Of a stretch of DNA of 64,000 bases, positions 51,082-61,361 are shown piece after piece. The notes under the pieces are model-generated. The model had not been told where the DNA came from. It made no database searches and saw nothing but the letters and a program-made list of their open reading frames with translations. Made by a program: the position numbers and the translations under genes. How positions within the stretch are numbered: position 1 is the stretch's first letter; every line of letters starts with the position of its first letter. The stretch covers positions 3,913,001 to 3,977,000 of the forward strand of contig CP099617.1 of the NCBI GenBank assembly GCA_024072375.1. The letters run 5' to 3'. The DNA comes from Sphingomonadaceae bacterium OTU29LAMAA1. GTDB taxonomy: Bacteria; Pseudomonadota; Alphaproteobacteria; Sphingomonadales; Sphingomonadaceae.

Positions 51082-51927
51082 ATGACCTTTCGTCTGGATG
51101 GTTTCGACTGCGACGCGTTCGTCGCAGCTACGCTGGCCGAGGATTTGGGGGCGGGGGGCGACATAACCTCGGCCGCGGTAATCGATGCGGACGCGCGGTT
51201 CATCGGGGTGATGGGCACGCGTGAAACGATCGTCGCGGCCGGCCTTGGAATCGCCGAGGCGTTCTTCCGGGCGCTCGATCCGACGATCGTCATCGAAAGT
51301 CTGGTGATGGACGGTGATCGCGTTCCGGCGGGCACCGACCTGTTGCGGCTGTCGGGATCGGCGCGGGCGATGCTGACGGCGGAACGGTCCGCGCTCAACA
51401 CCGTGCAGCATCTGTCCGGAATCGCCACGCTGACGCGCACCTATGTCGACGCGATCGCCGGCACGGGTGCGGTGCTGCTCGACACACGCAAGACCATTCC
51501 TGGCCTTCGTCGTCTGGAGAAATACGCCACCCGCACCGGCGGCGCCCGGAACCACCGCATGGGGCTATGGGATGCGGCGATGATCAAGGACAATCACGTG
51601 GCCGTCGCGGGCGGCGTCGATGTGGCGGTACGGCGCGCTGTCGCGGCGGGGATCGCCCGGATCATCGTGGAGGTCGACCGGATCGACCAGATTGCGCCCG
51701 CGCTCGCCGCCGGGGCAACGCATCTTCTGCTCGACAACATGGAACCGGCTACGCTGCGCGAGGCGGTCGGGATCGTTGCGGGGCGTGTCCCTACCGAGGC
51801 ATCCGGGGGCGTCCAGCTCGATACGATCCGTGCCATCGCCGACACCGGCGTCACCTATGTCTCGGTCGGGCGTCTCACCCAGTCCGCGCCCGCAGCGGAC
51901 ATCGGCCTCGATTTCGTGCTGGCATGA
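51082..51927 (+). CDS. nadC: Nicotinate-nucleotide pyrophosphorylase
   Basis: 281 aa. It uses quinolinate and PRPP to make NaMN. Signatures: LAEDLGAGGDITSAAVI, RSALNTVQHLSGIATLTRTYVDAIAGTGAVLLDTRKTIPGLRRLEKYATRTGGARNHRMGLWDAAMIKDNH in segments, and VTEASGGVQLDTIRAIADTGVTYVSVGRLT. The catalytic Lys is in IKDNH. It pairs with nadA just upstream. Confidence 0.97.
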   Translation: MTFRLDGFDCDAFVAATLAEDLGAGGDITSAAVIDADARFIGVMGTRETIVAAGLGIAEAFFRALDPTIVIESLVMDGDRVPAGTDLLRLSGSARAMLTAERSALNTVQHLSGIATLTRTYVDAIAGTGAVLLDTRKTIPGLRRLEKYATRTGGARNHRMGLWDAAMIKDNHVAVAGGVDVAVRRAVAAGIARIIVEVDRIDQIAPALAAGATHLLLDNMEPATLREAVGIVAGRVPTEASGGVQLDTIRAIADTGVTYVSVGRLTQSAPAADIGLDFVLA

Positions 51928-51991
51928 TCGATCGGCTTGCACGGTGTCGATCGTCGGCTAGGCTGCGACGTATCACATGCAGGGGAACGTC

Positions 51992-52441
51992 ATGAGCAAG
52001 CCGCCGTCCATCGCACGTTTTGAGCAATTCTATTGGGCGTCGATCATCCTGGGGCTGATCAACACCGCGCTTAACTGGCAGACGTCACAGGCGGTGCTTG
52101 CTGCCAGTCCCATGCTGGCGAATGCGGGCTGGCTGCTGCCGACGATGCAGGTCATCGGTCTGGCGATCGGTATCCTGCTGTGGTTCTTCATCGTTCGCCG
52201 TCCCAGCGTCGTCGCAAAGTGGGTGCAGGTGGTGTTCGCGGCATTCGGGGTATTCGGTGTGCTGTCGGCGCTGTTCCTCGTCGGCACGGGACGCTCGCCT
52301 GCCAGCGTCCAGGTGATCCTCGGCCTGCTCGCGAACATCCTCTACATCGCTGCCGCGGTGATGCTGTTCAGGCCGGATGCCAAAGTCTGGCTGGGCGAAG
52401 GGCTGGACGACGATGACTATGTGGATGCACCGCGCGTATGA
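51992..52441 (+). CDS. Four-helix membrane protein
   Basis: 149 aa from the ATG at 51992, after AGGGGAACG. It has four hydrophobic segments (WASIILGLINTAL, WLLPTMQVIGLAIGILLWFFIV, WVQVVFAAFGVFGVLSALFLV, VILGLLANILYIAAAVMLF) and a final acidic end (GEGLDDDDYVDAPRV). No known family. It overlaps the RNase T2 gene by 4 bases. Confidence 0.75.
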   Translation: MSKPPSIARFEQFYWASIILGLINTALNWQTSQAVLAASPMLANAGWLLPTMQVIGLAIGILLWFFIVRRPSVVAKWVQVVFAAFGVFGVLSALFLVGTGRSPASVQVILGLLANILYIAAAVMLFRPDAKVWLGEGLDDDDYVDAPRV

Positions 52442-53151
52442 TCGGCCGTACATTGGCGGCGTTGATCGCGTTAATGTCGCCTGTCGTCGCACACGGGCAG
52501 GCCTACCGCTGTGCCGCACCGGGAACGATCCCGCGGCCCCGTCCCGATCTCCCCGATAGCCGGCAGCCGGTCCGGCAGCGCCCGATCGGCAGCTATACGC
52601 TCGCGGTGACCTGGGCGCCGCAATATTGCAGAGACCACGCGCGCGACGCCTCCGCGCGGTTTCAGTGCGGCGCGGGTAATCGCTTCGGATTCACGCTGCA
52701 CGGGCTGTGGCCGGACGGCATCGGCAAGGAATGGCCGCAATATTGTCGTACGACACCGGTCCTGTCGCGCAACGTGATCCGCGCCAACATCTGCACAACG
52801 CCGTCGGCGCAATTGCTCCAGCACGAATGGGCGAAGCACGGCACTTGTATGCCGGGATATCGTCCAGAGAGCTATTTTAAGCGCTCGACAGGGCTGTATG
52901 CCGCGTTGCGCTATCCCGATATGGACGCGCTGTCGCGGGCACCGCTAACGGCCGGACGACTGGCACGGGCGATCGCCGGCGCCAATCCCGGCCTGCGCGC
53001 CGATATGATGCGGATCACGGCGAACCGGCAGAACTGGCTGGATGAGGTCTGGATCTGCCTCGATACGGCATTCCGGTATCGGCGATGCCCGGCGCATCAG
53101 GGCGGCCTCAATCCGGGTGCCACCGTCAAGATCTGGCGCGGAGGGCGCTAG
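52438..53151 (+). CDS. Ribonuclease T2-family protein
   Basis: 237 aa. The signal peptide ends about residue 20 (VVAHGQAYRC). The two catalytic blocks are FTLHGLWPDG and HEWAKHGTC, each with an essential His. Many cysteines allow disulfides. It acts in the periplasm or outside on RNA. It is coupled to the membrane protein upstream. Confidence 0.92.
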   Translation: MIGRTLAALIALMSPVVAHGQAYRCAAPGTIPRPRPDLPDSRQPVRQRPIGSYTLAVTWAPQYCRDHARDASARFQCGAGNRFGFTLHGLWPDGIGKEWPQYCRTTPVLSRNVIRANICTTPSAQLLQHEWAKHGTCMPGYRPESYFKRSTGLYAALRYPDMDALSRAPLTAGRLARAIAGANPGLRADMMRITANRQNWLDEVWICLDTAFRYRRCPAHQGGLNPGATVKIWRGGR

Positions 53152-53174
53152 ACCGCTCCCCGCGGCGGCAATCG

Positions 53175-53600
53175 TCAGTTGACGATCGTCGCGGTGGCGG
53201 GATGATGGCGATCCAGATGCCGGCGGATGATCTTCAGGTTGCGCGTGTTCGATCGAAAGAAGAAGTCGGGTACCGCGCCGATGAAGGGGATCGCACCCAT
53301 TGCCCAGTCTAGGCCGACGTTGCCGAACATACGTGCCATCTGCACCTTCGACATGCCGAGGTTGCGCGCCTCCCACACCAGCCACGATCCGATCACCGCT
53401 GCGACCGTACTACCGGCCACCGGGATCAGACTGAGCAACGCGTCGAGGCCCAGCTTGCGATTGGTCCCCGGAAGCGTGAACAGCCCCTCCATGACCCGCT
53501 CCATGGCCTCGATGCGGATACGCACCGCAGCAGCGTCGCGACCGATCGGCAGGGTGTCTAGCATGGGGCGGACGTCCATCGGACGGGGGCGGGTGGTCAT
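53175..53600 (-). CDS. DUF4112 protein
   Basis: 141 aa. The core RIRIEAMERVMEGLFTLPGTNRKLGLDALLSLIPVAGSTVAAVIG then MSKVQMARMFGNVGLDWAMGAIPFIGAVPDFFFRSNTRNLKII is the DUF4112 pattern. It has two membrane stretches. The function is unknown. It is convergent with RNase T2. Confidence 0.87.
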   Translation of the reverse strand: MTTRPRPMDVRPMLDTLPIGRDAAAVRIRIEAMERVMEGLFTLPGTNRKLGLDALLSLIPVAGSTVAAVIGSWLVWEARNLGMSKVQMARMFGNVGLDWAMGAIPFIGAVPDFFFRSNTRNLKIIRRHLDRHHPATATIVN

Positions 53601-53606
53601 GCGCCT

Positions 53607-55046
53607 CTATCTGGTGTCGTCGCGAAGCCTGTTCAACGGGTGCCACGCGCGCGTGTTCGGCCGCCATTGTCTCAGTCGCATCGCGACAAGCGACCACCGC
53701 AGCGGGCGGGCGATCGGAATGAAGGCGGCATCGACTGCAAGTGCGGCGTCGGCGGCCGCGATCAGCCGCGACCGTTCGATCAATGAATTCGCATCGCGCG
53801 CCGCGATCAACGCGGTTCGCGCCTCATCCCCGCACACCGCACAGGCATTCGCAAGATACCAGCGTGCGCTATCGTACGGCGCGACCAGATCGACGAGGCG
53901 CAAATCGCTGTCGTCGGTCAGGCTCACGCGAACCGGAATGATGCCGACGCCCAGCAGCGACGCGGCGATCTGCGCATACAATGTTGTCGCACCCGGTCCG
54001 GACGGCAGGGCAATCCGCAGTCGCACCGGTCCCCCGGACCAGGCAGCAACCCGGGCGCGAGCCTGATCGCGTCGATCGGCCGGGGTCAACAGCGACCATC
54101 CCGGTAGCGCCGGCGGCAGCGCCGAGTCGAGCATGTCCGGCAGGATACGCTCGGCGGGTTCCCAGCCCTGCATGATCGCACCAGCCACCGCGACGCGATC
54201 GATCGCGCCACTGATTGCCGCGCGATGGGAAGGATCGGCGAGGAACCCGTCGCGGTTGACGATCGCGAGGCCGAACAGACCGGCGGCAGGATCGACCCGG
54301 ATGTTGGCCGGGGCGACGCCGGAAAAAGCGATCAGCGGCCAGTCCACGAATGTGCCGCCGGCGACGTAATCCGAATCGCGGGCGGCGAAGCGGACGATCG
54401 CCCGCGCGGCCCGCTCGCCAATCAGTCTGACGTCCTGTTCCGGACGGGTCTGACGCTGATCTTCAGGATCGGCACGATTGGGGTCGAAGGCCGGACGCAG
54501 CAGCGGGCTGCGCATCGCCTGCACGACCCGCATCGGTCCCGCGCCGCCGCCCGTCCCGTTCTGCCACAACGCCAGTTCGGGCTGCGCGAACAGCTTCAAC
54601 AGATCGGGGCGGGGGCGGCGCAGACGCACTTCGATGACCTGTGGCGTCATCGTTACGATCTCGTCGACCGCGGTGAGGAATGGCGTGAGCGGGTTGCGTG
54701 ATCCAGGCCGGAGCTGACGGCGTAACCGATCGACGATCTGATCCGCAGTCACCGCGCTGCCATCGGGCCATCGCGCGTCTCGCAGCCGGAAGATGTAGCT
54801 CGTCCCCTGATCGATCACGATCCATCGTTCGGCGAGCCCCGGCTCGATCTGCCCAGCGGCATCGAAGCGGACCAGTCCCTCGGCGGTCGCATCCAGCAGC
54901 AGCCGCGATGGCGTGTCCAGCCGGCCGCGTGCCGGATCGACGAGGCGGGGCGGGGCGCCGATCGCGCTGACAACGACGGGCCCCGAATCGGGACGACGAT
55001 CGCATCCGGCCAGCGAGATACTAGTCAGCCCGAGCAGGAGACCGAT
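53607..55046 (-). CDS. Peptide-type ABC substrate-binding lipoprotein (SBP_bac_5 family)
   Basis: About 480 aa. The lipobox LTSISLAGC is followed by a type-5 solute-binding protein (ATAEGLVRFDAAGQIEPGLAERWIVIDQGTSYIFRLRDARWPDGSAVTADQIVDRLRR and further blocks). No ATG, GTG or TTG lies in frame between the tRNA-Leu 3' end and the lipobox. The end given, 55046, is the ATC right after the tRNA; a CTG at 55037 or a GTG upstream of the tRNA (55131-55133) are others. The start is open. It seems not to have a permease partner here. Confidence 0.75.
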   Translation of the reverse strand: MGLLLGLTSISLAGCDRRPDSGPVVVSAIGAPPRLVDPARGRLDTPSRLLLDATAEGLVRFDAAGQIEPGLAERWIVIDQGTSYIFRLRDARWPDGSAVTADQIVDRLRRQLRPGSRNPLTPFLTAVDEIVTMTPQVIEVRLRRPRPDLLKLFAQPELALWQNGTGGGAGPMRVVQAMRSPLLRPAFDPNRADPEDQRQTRPEQDVRLIGERAARAIVRFAARDSDYVAGGTFVDWPLIAFSGVAPANIRVDPAAGLFGLAIVNRDGFLADPSHRAAISGAIDRVAVAGAIMQGWEPAERILPDMLDSALPPALPGWSLLTPADRRDQARARVAAWSGGPVRLRIALPSGPGATTLYAQIAASLLGVGIIPVRVSLTDDSDLRLVDLVAPYDSARWYLANACAVCGDEARTALIAARDANSLIERSRLIAAADAALAVDAAFIPIARPLRWSLVAMRLRQWRPNTRAWHPLNRLRDDTR

Positions 55047-55129
55047 GGTGCGGACGACGGGACTCGAACCCGTACTCCAGAGGAAGCCGATTTTAAGTCG
55101 GAAGCGTCTACCGATTTCGCCACGTCCGC
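55046..55129 (-). tRNA. tRNA-Leu (anticodon UAA)
   Basis: 84 bases with CCA encoded. The acceptor stem GCGGACG pairs with CGTCCGC and is followed by A-CCA. The anticodon loop CTTAAAA gives UAA for UUA codons. The variable arm (CTTCCTCTGGAG) is long, as in class II tRNAs. The T arm ACGGGTTCGAGTCCCGT is canonical. Confidence 0.95.
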
Positions 55130-55216
55130 GCACCGGGTGACGACAAGCGCAGCCGGGCTGCGCCGTCAAGCCGATAAGATCCGTTAAGCGCCGGATCGAT
55201 CGACGTGGCGGTCCGC

Positions 55217-55495
55217 TCACACGTTGAGGCGGGCGCGCATTTCCTTGCCGGGCTTGAAATAGGGCACCCGCTTTGCATCGACGTCCACGGTTTCGCCGGT
55301 GCGGGGATTGCGACCGATGCGAGCATCGCGGGAGCGCGTGGAGAAGGCGCCGAAACCGCGCAATTCAACGCGGCCATTCGCCGCGAGCCGACGTGATATC
55401 TCGTCGAAGAACGTCGCTACGATCGATTCGATATCCTGCCCTGACAGGCCCGGATTCTTTTCGCACAAAGTCTGGACCAATTCGGAACGTATCAT
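55217..55495 (-). CDS. ihfB: Integration host factor beta subunit
   Basis: 92 aa from the ATG at 55495, with GGGGGGAG upstream. IRSELVQTLCEKNPGLSGQDIESIVATFFDEI and GRVELRGFGAFSTRSRDARIGRNPRTGETVDVDAKRVPYFKPGKEMRARLN are IHF beta marks, including the arm that bends DNA (GRNPRTG). It lies after rpsA, in the usual order, with a terminator between. Confidence 0.95.
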   Translation of the reverse strand: MIRSELVQTLCEKNPGLSGQDIESIVATFFDEISRRLAANGRVELRGFGAFSTRSRDARIGRNPRTGETVDVDAKRVPYFKPGKEMRARLNV

Positions 55496-55581
55496 CGCAA
55501 GACTCCCCCCGGTTCTATGCAGCCAAGGCTTGATAGAGATCAATGGGCGTCACGCATAGGGCCGATCCGTAACCGATGCGA

Positions 55582-55617
55582 TAAAAAACAGGGCCGCCAC
55601 CCAGAGGATGGCGGCCC
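55582..55617 (-). terminator. Terminator of rpsA
   Basis: On the minus strand GGGCCGCC, a loop and GGCGGCCC are followed by TGTTTTTTAT. It sits directly after the rpsA stop at 55624 and before ihfB, so ihfB has its own promoter or depends on read-through. Confidence 0.85.
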
Positions 55618-55623
55618 CGCATC

Positions 55624-57342
<1,719 letters not shown>

Positions 57343-57862
57343 AGGGTTAGAGTGTCCTCAGGTTTAACTGTTTCCGGCCAAGCGGTTGGTTCCGCTGGTC
57401 TTGGCTGAAAACGCCGCGGCGACCCCATGCCGGTCGCGGCATCCATCGGGCGGGTTCAGGCGGAGGATGAGCGATGCGCATCATGCGAAAAGGGCGCGAA
57501 CGGTCGAGCCGATCACGCCTACCTCCGCGAGCACCTGCTCGCCGGACCCTGGCCGCTTAGGGGAAAACAGGCGTTTTGGCAAGGTTGCGGGGTGGGAACG
57601 ATTCGGGTGCTGTGGCGCGCGGAAGTTGGCGAAGTTGACACTACGTCGCGGTCGGACACGCCCCCGCGCCTGTCCTCGGGATGAGAGGGCAGAGAGACGG
57701 GGATGGCACATGATGCGGGGATGGCAGATCGGGGACGTGTAGGACAGCGGGAGGATTGGCGGACCGCCGTTTCTACGCAATCGCGGATGCTAACCGATGC
57801 GCCGCGGGCTCTTGACGTGCACCGCTCAGCTAATACACCGTCGACGACGCTGGGAGGTGAAT
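57343..57862. other. Long gap: rpsA leader and upstream region
   Basis: 520 bases with no supported gene. The rpsA leader, just upstream of its start, contains an imperfect GC-rich hairpin near 57413-57441 (GCCGCG ... CGCGGC). A TTGACA at 57635-57640 lies on the plus strand but has no good -10 downstream. I see no riboswitch or repeat. Confidence 0.4.
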
Positions 57863-57976
57863 ATGTCGATCCGGAAGGTTGCTATCGGTGGAGTCTTGGC
57901 GGCGATGGTATTATGGGGCGTCTTCGCCTGGGGCCTGACCGGTGCGTTCATAGCGCACGTATTCACGAACGGCTAA
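57863..57976 (+). CDS. 37-aa single-span membrane peptide
   Basis: GGGAGGTGA ends 2 bases upstream of ATG, so the Shine-Dalgarno is very strong. The product is MSIRKVAIGGVLAAMVLWGV then FAWGLTGAFIAHVFTNG. Only one helix with an N-terminal basic pair. It opposes rpsA and cmk. The strong site and the clean stop support translation. The function is unknown. Confidence 0.6.
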   Translation: MSIRKVAIGGVLAAMVLWGVFAWGLTGAFIAHVFTNG

Positions 57977-57994
57977 ACGTCCGCATCCTACCGA

Positions 57995-58642
57995 TTAATG
58001 CGGTTCGGTAGCACTCACGGCGCGCACCCGCCGTACCTCGACCAATGTGATCGCCTTCTGCACGCTGGCGTCGATCGACAGGAAGCTCGTGTCGAGCAGC
58101 GCCGCATCGCCCGCCATCATCAGCGGTGCGGTGGACCGGCCGGAGTCGCGGGCGTCGCGGCCGCGGATGTCGGTGAGGACTTTGTCGAAGCTGACCGTGG
58201 AGCCGTGGCCTTGCAGTTCCTTGTGACGGCGTTGGGCGCGGATCTGGGGGGTGGCCTTTACGAACAATTTGGCGTCGGCGTCGGGGGCGATCACCGTGCC
58301 GATGTCACGGCCGTCGAGTACGGCGCCGCCGGGCTGGCGGGCGAAGCGCTTCTGGCGGTGCAGCAGCGCGGCGCGGACGAGCGGGTGGGCGGAGACGATC
58401 GAAGCGAGCTGGCCGATCTCGTCCGTCCGTAGCGCCGGGTCGGCGAGCAGCGCGTCGTCGAAGTCGCAGGCGGCGACCGCGTCGGCCTCCTTCGCGGGGT
58501 CGAGCTCCATACGCTGTACGGTCAGCGCAACGGCGCGATACAGAAGCCCGGTATCGAGATGGGGCAGGCCGTAATGGCGGGCGAGCGCCTTTGCGATCGT
58601 GCCTTTGCCCGATGCGGCGGGGCCGTCCACGGCGATAATCAT
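57995..58642 (-). CDS. cmk: Cytidylate kinase
   Basis: 215 aa. The P-loop IAVDGPAASGKGTIAKALA is at 3-21, followed by LPHLDTGLLYRAVAL, and LDGRDIGTVIAPDADAKLFVKATPQIRAQRR is the CMP and lid part. The end has DRGRDARDSGRSTAPL-type residues (RGRDARDSGRSTAPLM). It phosphorylates CMP and dCMP. The ATG overlaps the aroA stop (ATGA). Confidence 0.97.
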   Translation of the reverse strand: MIIAVDGPAASGKGTIAKALARHYGLPHLDTGLLYRAVALTVQRMELDPAKEADAVAACDFDDALLADPALRTDEIGQLASIVSAHPLVRAALLHRQKRFARQPGGAVLDGRDIGTVIAPDADAKLFVKATPQIRAQRRHKELQGHGSTVSFDKVLTDIRGRDARDSGRSTAPLMMAGDAALLDTSFLSIDASVQKAITLVEVRRVRAVSATEPH

Positions 58643-59976
58643 GCTTCCGCTCCCCCGGTAAGCGCATCAAGCGACTGATAGAACACGGGATAGCTGGTCG
58701 CCACCGGGCTCACGTCGTCGATCGTGATCCGCTTTGCGGCGTGAAGTCCAGCGACGGTCAGGCTCATTGCGATGCGATGATCGAGTTTCGAGGCGATGCG
58801 AGCGCCACCGGGAATGGCGTCGCCGCCGGTGCCGGTGATGGCGAGGCCGTCCTCGAATTCCTCGCAAGCGACGCCGCAGGCTTCGAGCGCGTCCTTCATC
58901 GCGGCGATGCGGTCCGATTCCTTGACGCGCAGTTCGTGCGCGCCGCGGGCGACGGTGCGGCCCTTCGCGAAGGCGGCGGCAACGAACAGGACGGGATATT
59001 CGTCGATCATGCTCGGCGCGAGGTCGGGGGGCACGTCGATCGCGGTGAGGGTGGCGTGACGGACGCGCAGGTCGGCGACGGGTTCGCCGCCGACTTCGCG
59101 CGCGTCGCATTCGGTGATGTCGGCGCCCATCAGGCGCAGCGCGGCGATCAGGCCGGTGCGGGTGACGTTGAGACCGACGTTGCCGACCAGAATGTCGGAG
59201 CCGGGAACAATCGAGGCGGCGACCAGCCAGAAGGCGGCGGACGAGGGGTCGCCGGGAACGGTGATCGTCTGCGGCTGCAGCTCGGCCTCTCCGGTGATCG
59301 CGATGATGCGGCCTTCGTCGCTTTCCTCGACGGTAATATCCGCGCCGAAGCCGCGCAGCATGCGCTCGCTATGGTCGCGGGTGGCGACGGGTTCATGCAC
59401 GCGGGTGATGCCCGGCGTGTTGAGGCCGGCGAGCAGCACCGCGGACTTCACCTGCGCCGAGGCGACGGGGAGCGTGTAGGTGATCGGTACCGCGGGGCAG
59501 AGGCCGCGGACCATCAGCGGCAATGTGCCGCCGGGGCTGGCGGTGATGTCCGCGCCCATTTGGCTCAGCGGTTCTATGACGCGGCCCATCGGGCGGCCCG
59601 ACAGCGAGGCGTCGCCGGTGAAGGTGGCGGTGATCGGGTGGCTGGCGACGACGCCCATCAGCAGGCGGGTCGAGGTGCCGCTGTTGCCCATCTCCAGCGC
59701 GGTCGCCGGCTGGAGCAGCCCGCCGACGCCGACGCCGTCGACCTGCCACGTCCCTTCGCCGGTGCGCTCGATCGTCGCGCCCATCGCGCGCAGGGCGGCG
59801 GCGGTGGCGAGCACGTCCTCGCCCTCCAGCAGGCCGGTGATGTGGCTGGTGCCGACCGCGAGCGCGGCGAACATCAGCGATCGGTGGCTGATCGACTTGT
59901 CGCCGGGGACGGTGATCGTGCCGGTCAGCGGGCCGCGCGGGCCTACGCTCAGTTCCTGGGGAAGGGGGTGCGCCAT
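58639..59976 (-). CDS. aroA: EPSP synthase (3-phosphoshikimate 1-carboxyvinyltransferase)
   Basis: 445 aa from the ATG at 59976. The shikimate-path enzyme joins PEP to shikimate-3-phosphate. Markers: ITVPGDKSISHRSLMFAALA, EMGNSGTSTRLLMGVVA, KSAVLLAGLNTPG, and LRVKESDRIAAMKDALEACG. Phosphoshikimate- and PEP-binding residues are in place. It leads the aroA-cmk-rpsA-ihfB set. Confidence 0.97.
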   Translation of the reverse strand: MAHPLPQELSVGPRGPLTGTITVPGDKSISHRSLMFAALAVGTSHITGLLEGEDVLATAAALRAMGATIERTGEGTWQVDGVGVGGLLQPATALEMGNSGTSTRLLMGVVASHPITATFTGDASLSGRPMGRVIEPLSQMGADITASPGGTLPLMVRGLCPAVPITYTLPVASAQVKSAVLLAGLNTPGITRVHEPVATRDHSERMLRGFGADITVEESDEGRIIAITGEAELQPQTITVPGDPSSAAFWLVAASIVPGSDILVGNVGLNVTRTGLIAALRLMGADITECDAREVGGEPVADLRVRHATLTAIDVPPDLAPSMIDEYPVLFVAAAFAKGRTVARGAHELRVKESDRIAAMKDALEACGVACEEFEDGLAITGTGGDAIPGGARIASKLDHRIAMSLTVAGLHAAKRITIDDVSPVATSYPVFYQSLDALTGGAEA

Positions 59977-60085
59977 GGGCCGGGGGCTTTGACAGCCACC
60001 TTGCGCTATGGCAAGGCGCCGCCCACCTCTCGGGCTAAGGGCGACTTTAGCCTGCGACACCCAATTCCGAAAGGCACACCGCGGC

Positions 60086-60406
60086 ATGATCAAGCCGGAA
60101 TGGGGCACGAAGCGTACGTGCCCGAAATGCGCGACGCGCTTCTACGACCTCGAAAAGGACGATCCCGTCACCTGCATCAACTGCGGGTCGACATGGAATC
60201 CCGAACCCATCCTGAAGTCCAAGCAGCCGCTGCCGTTCGAGCAGGCCAAGCCGGACACGAAGGAAGCCGACCGCGACCTCGAGGGTGAGGACGAGGATCT
60301 GGAAGCGTTGGGCGAAGAGGAAGAGCCCTCGGCCGACGACGAGGTCGATCTGGGTGGCGACGACGATCTGGGCGTGGAAGCGCCCGCGAACGACGACGAA
60401 CATTAA
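60086..60406 (+). CDS. TIGR02300 / FYDLN_acid protein
   Basis: 106 aa. The start IKPEWGTKRTCPKCATRFYDLEKDDPVTCINCGSTW has a zinc-ribbon-like Cys pattern (CPKC and CINC) and the FYDL motif. The rest is very acidic (EDEDLEALGEEEEPSADDEVDLGGDDD). The family is alphaproteobacterial and of unknown function. It opposes aroA. Confidence 0.9.
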   Translation: MIKPEWGTKRTCPKCATRFYDLEKDDPVTCINCGSTWNPEPILKSKQPLPFEQAKPDTKEADRDLEGEDEDLEALGEEEEPSADDEVDLGGDDDLGVEAPANDDEH

Positions 60407-60411
60407 TTCGT

Positions 60412-60466
60412 GAAAAAGGCATGGTGAGCGGAATTTCCCCGCTTGCCATGCCCCGGTGCCCCCGCT
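60412..60466 (+). terminator. Hairpin after the TIGR02300 gene
   Basis: GGCATGGTGAGCGG and CCGCTTGCCATGCC form a strong stem with a few mismatches, 10 bases past the stop. It has A residues upstream but no T run after it, so it may be a weak terminator or a stability hairpin. Confidence 0.4.
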
Positions 60467-60490
60467 AGTGGGTCGCCTCCCGGAACGGAT

Positions 60491-60566
60491 GGGGCCGTAG
60501 CTCAGCTGGGAGAGCGCTGCAATGGCATTGCAGAGGTCAGGGGTTCGATCCCCCTCGGCTCCACCA
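60491..60566 (+). tRNA. tRNA-Ala (anticodon GGC)
   Basis: 76 bases with CCA encoded. The acceptor stem GGGGCCG pairs with CGGCTCC (one G-U pair). The anticodon stem CTGCA / TGCAG closes the loop ATGGCAT, anticodon GGC for GCC codons. The D arm GCTCAGCTGGGAGAGC and T arm GGGGTTCGATCCCC are canonical. Confidence 0.96.
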
Positions 60567-60723
60567 TCCGGTTCCGACGCAGCTGTTATTGACGGTTGAG
60601 CCCCTCGCCGGGCGTGGCAAATTCCTCATCGGATTCATCGTCGTGAGACGCAATCCTTGACGTCGTTTCGACGCGAGGAGAGCATGCGTCCGGTGCATCG
60701 CATCACGCGATGCCGGGGGCGAC

Positions 60724-61104
60724 ATGGATATGCAAAGGATGTGGAGAGTTGCCGCTGCGGCGGCCTTGATGTTCGGCGTTGTCGGCGGAGCGACGGCAAA
60801 GGACAAGCCGGCCTATGTGCTGGTCAACGAGGCTGTCGGCGTGCCGGTGTTCGCCGGGGACATCGCCGATCGGCCGTACCGGATCATTGGTGAGGTGAGG
60901 GCGGGGGTGCGCAAGGCGACGGTCTTCAGCAAGGCGTCGTCGGAGGCCAAGGTGTTTCGGGAATTGTGGGAGCGGGCCGAGAAGATGGGCGCGGATGCGG
61001 TGATCAACGCGCGCTACGGCAATTCGCATGTGACGGCGGTCAGCTGGGGCAAGACCAACGCGACCGGTACCGCAATCAAGTTCGAGAGTTCGGCCGCACG
61101 ATAG
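60724..61104 (+). CDS. Exported YbjQ-like small protein
   Basis: 126 aa from the ATG at 60724 after GGGGGCGAC; ATGs at 60730 and 60739 are alternatives. A signal peptide of about 26 residues ends GGATA-KD. The mature part (YRIIGEVRAGVRKATVFSKASSEAKVFRELWERAEKMGADAVINARYG) resembles the heavy-metal-binding-like YbjQ/DUF74 fold, with its GADAVIN motif. Function unknown. Confidence 0.75.
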   Translation: MDMQRMWRVAAAAALMFGVVGGATAKDKPAYVLVNEAVGVPVFAGDIADRPYRIIGEVRAGVRKATVFSKASSEAKVFRELWERAEKMGADAVINARYGNSHVTAVSWGKTNATGTAIKFESSAAR

Positions 61105-61145
61105 CCGAAGGTGCGGCGGGGGCGGTGTACGCCCCCGCCACGCGA

Positions 61146-61361
61146 TCAGTCGACCGGCTGAAGGTTGACGGCCGAGGTCTTGCCCCGACGGTCCTGCTCC
61201 AGGTCGTAGCTGATACGCTGATTCTGGTTCAGCGTCGCCATGCCGGCGCGTTCCACCGCCGTGATGTGGACGAACGCATCGGCGCCGCCCGTGTCGGGTG
61301 CGACGAAGCCATAGCCCTTGTCGGCGTTGAAGAACTTTACAGTGCCGGTGATGCTGCTCAT
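61146..61361 (-). CDS. Cold-shock-domain protein
   Basis: 71 aa from the ATG at 61361, after AAAGGATACTGCC. RNP1 is KGYGFVAP and RNP2 is DAFVHITAVERAG. It binds single-stranded RNA or DNA and melts RNA structure. It converges on the YbjQ-like gene. A GC-rich hairpin (GCGGGGGCG / CGCCCCCGC) sits between the two stops. Confidence 0.95.
   Translation of the reverse strand: MSSITGTVKFFNADKGYGFVAPDTGGADAFVHITAVERAGMATLNQNQRISYDLEQDRRGKTSAVNLQPVD

Noticed and set aside
50852..51082. 76-codon plus-strand ORF upstream of nadC
   Set aside because: Composition rich in Arg, His and Gln and no ribosome site. The minus-strand ORF at 50849-50998 reads more like protein.
57635..57663. Sigma-70 promoter with TTGACA in the rpsA upstream gap
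   Set aside because: No reasonable -10 box lies 16-18 bases downstream.
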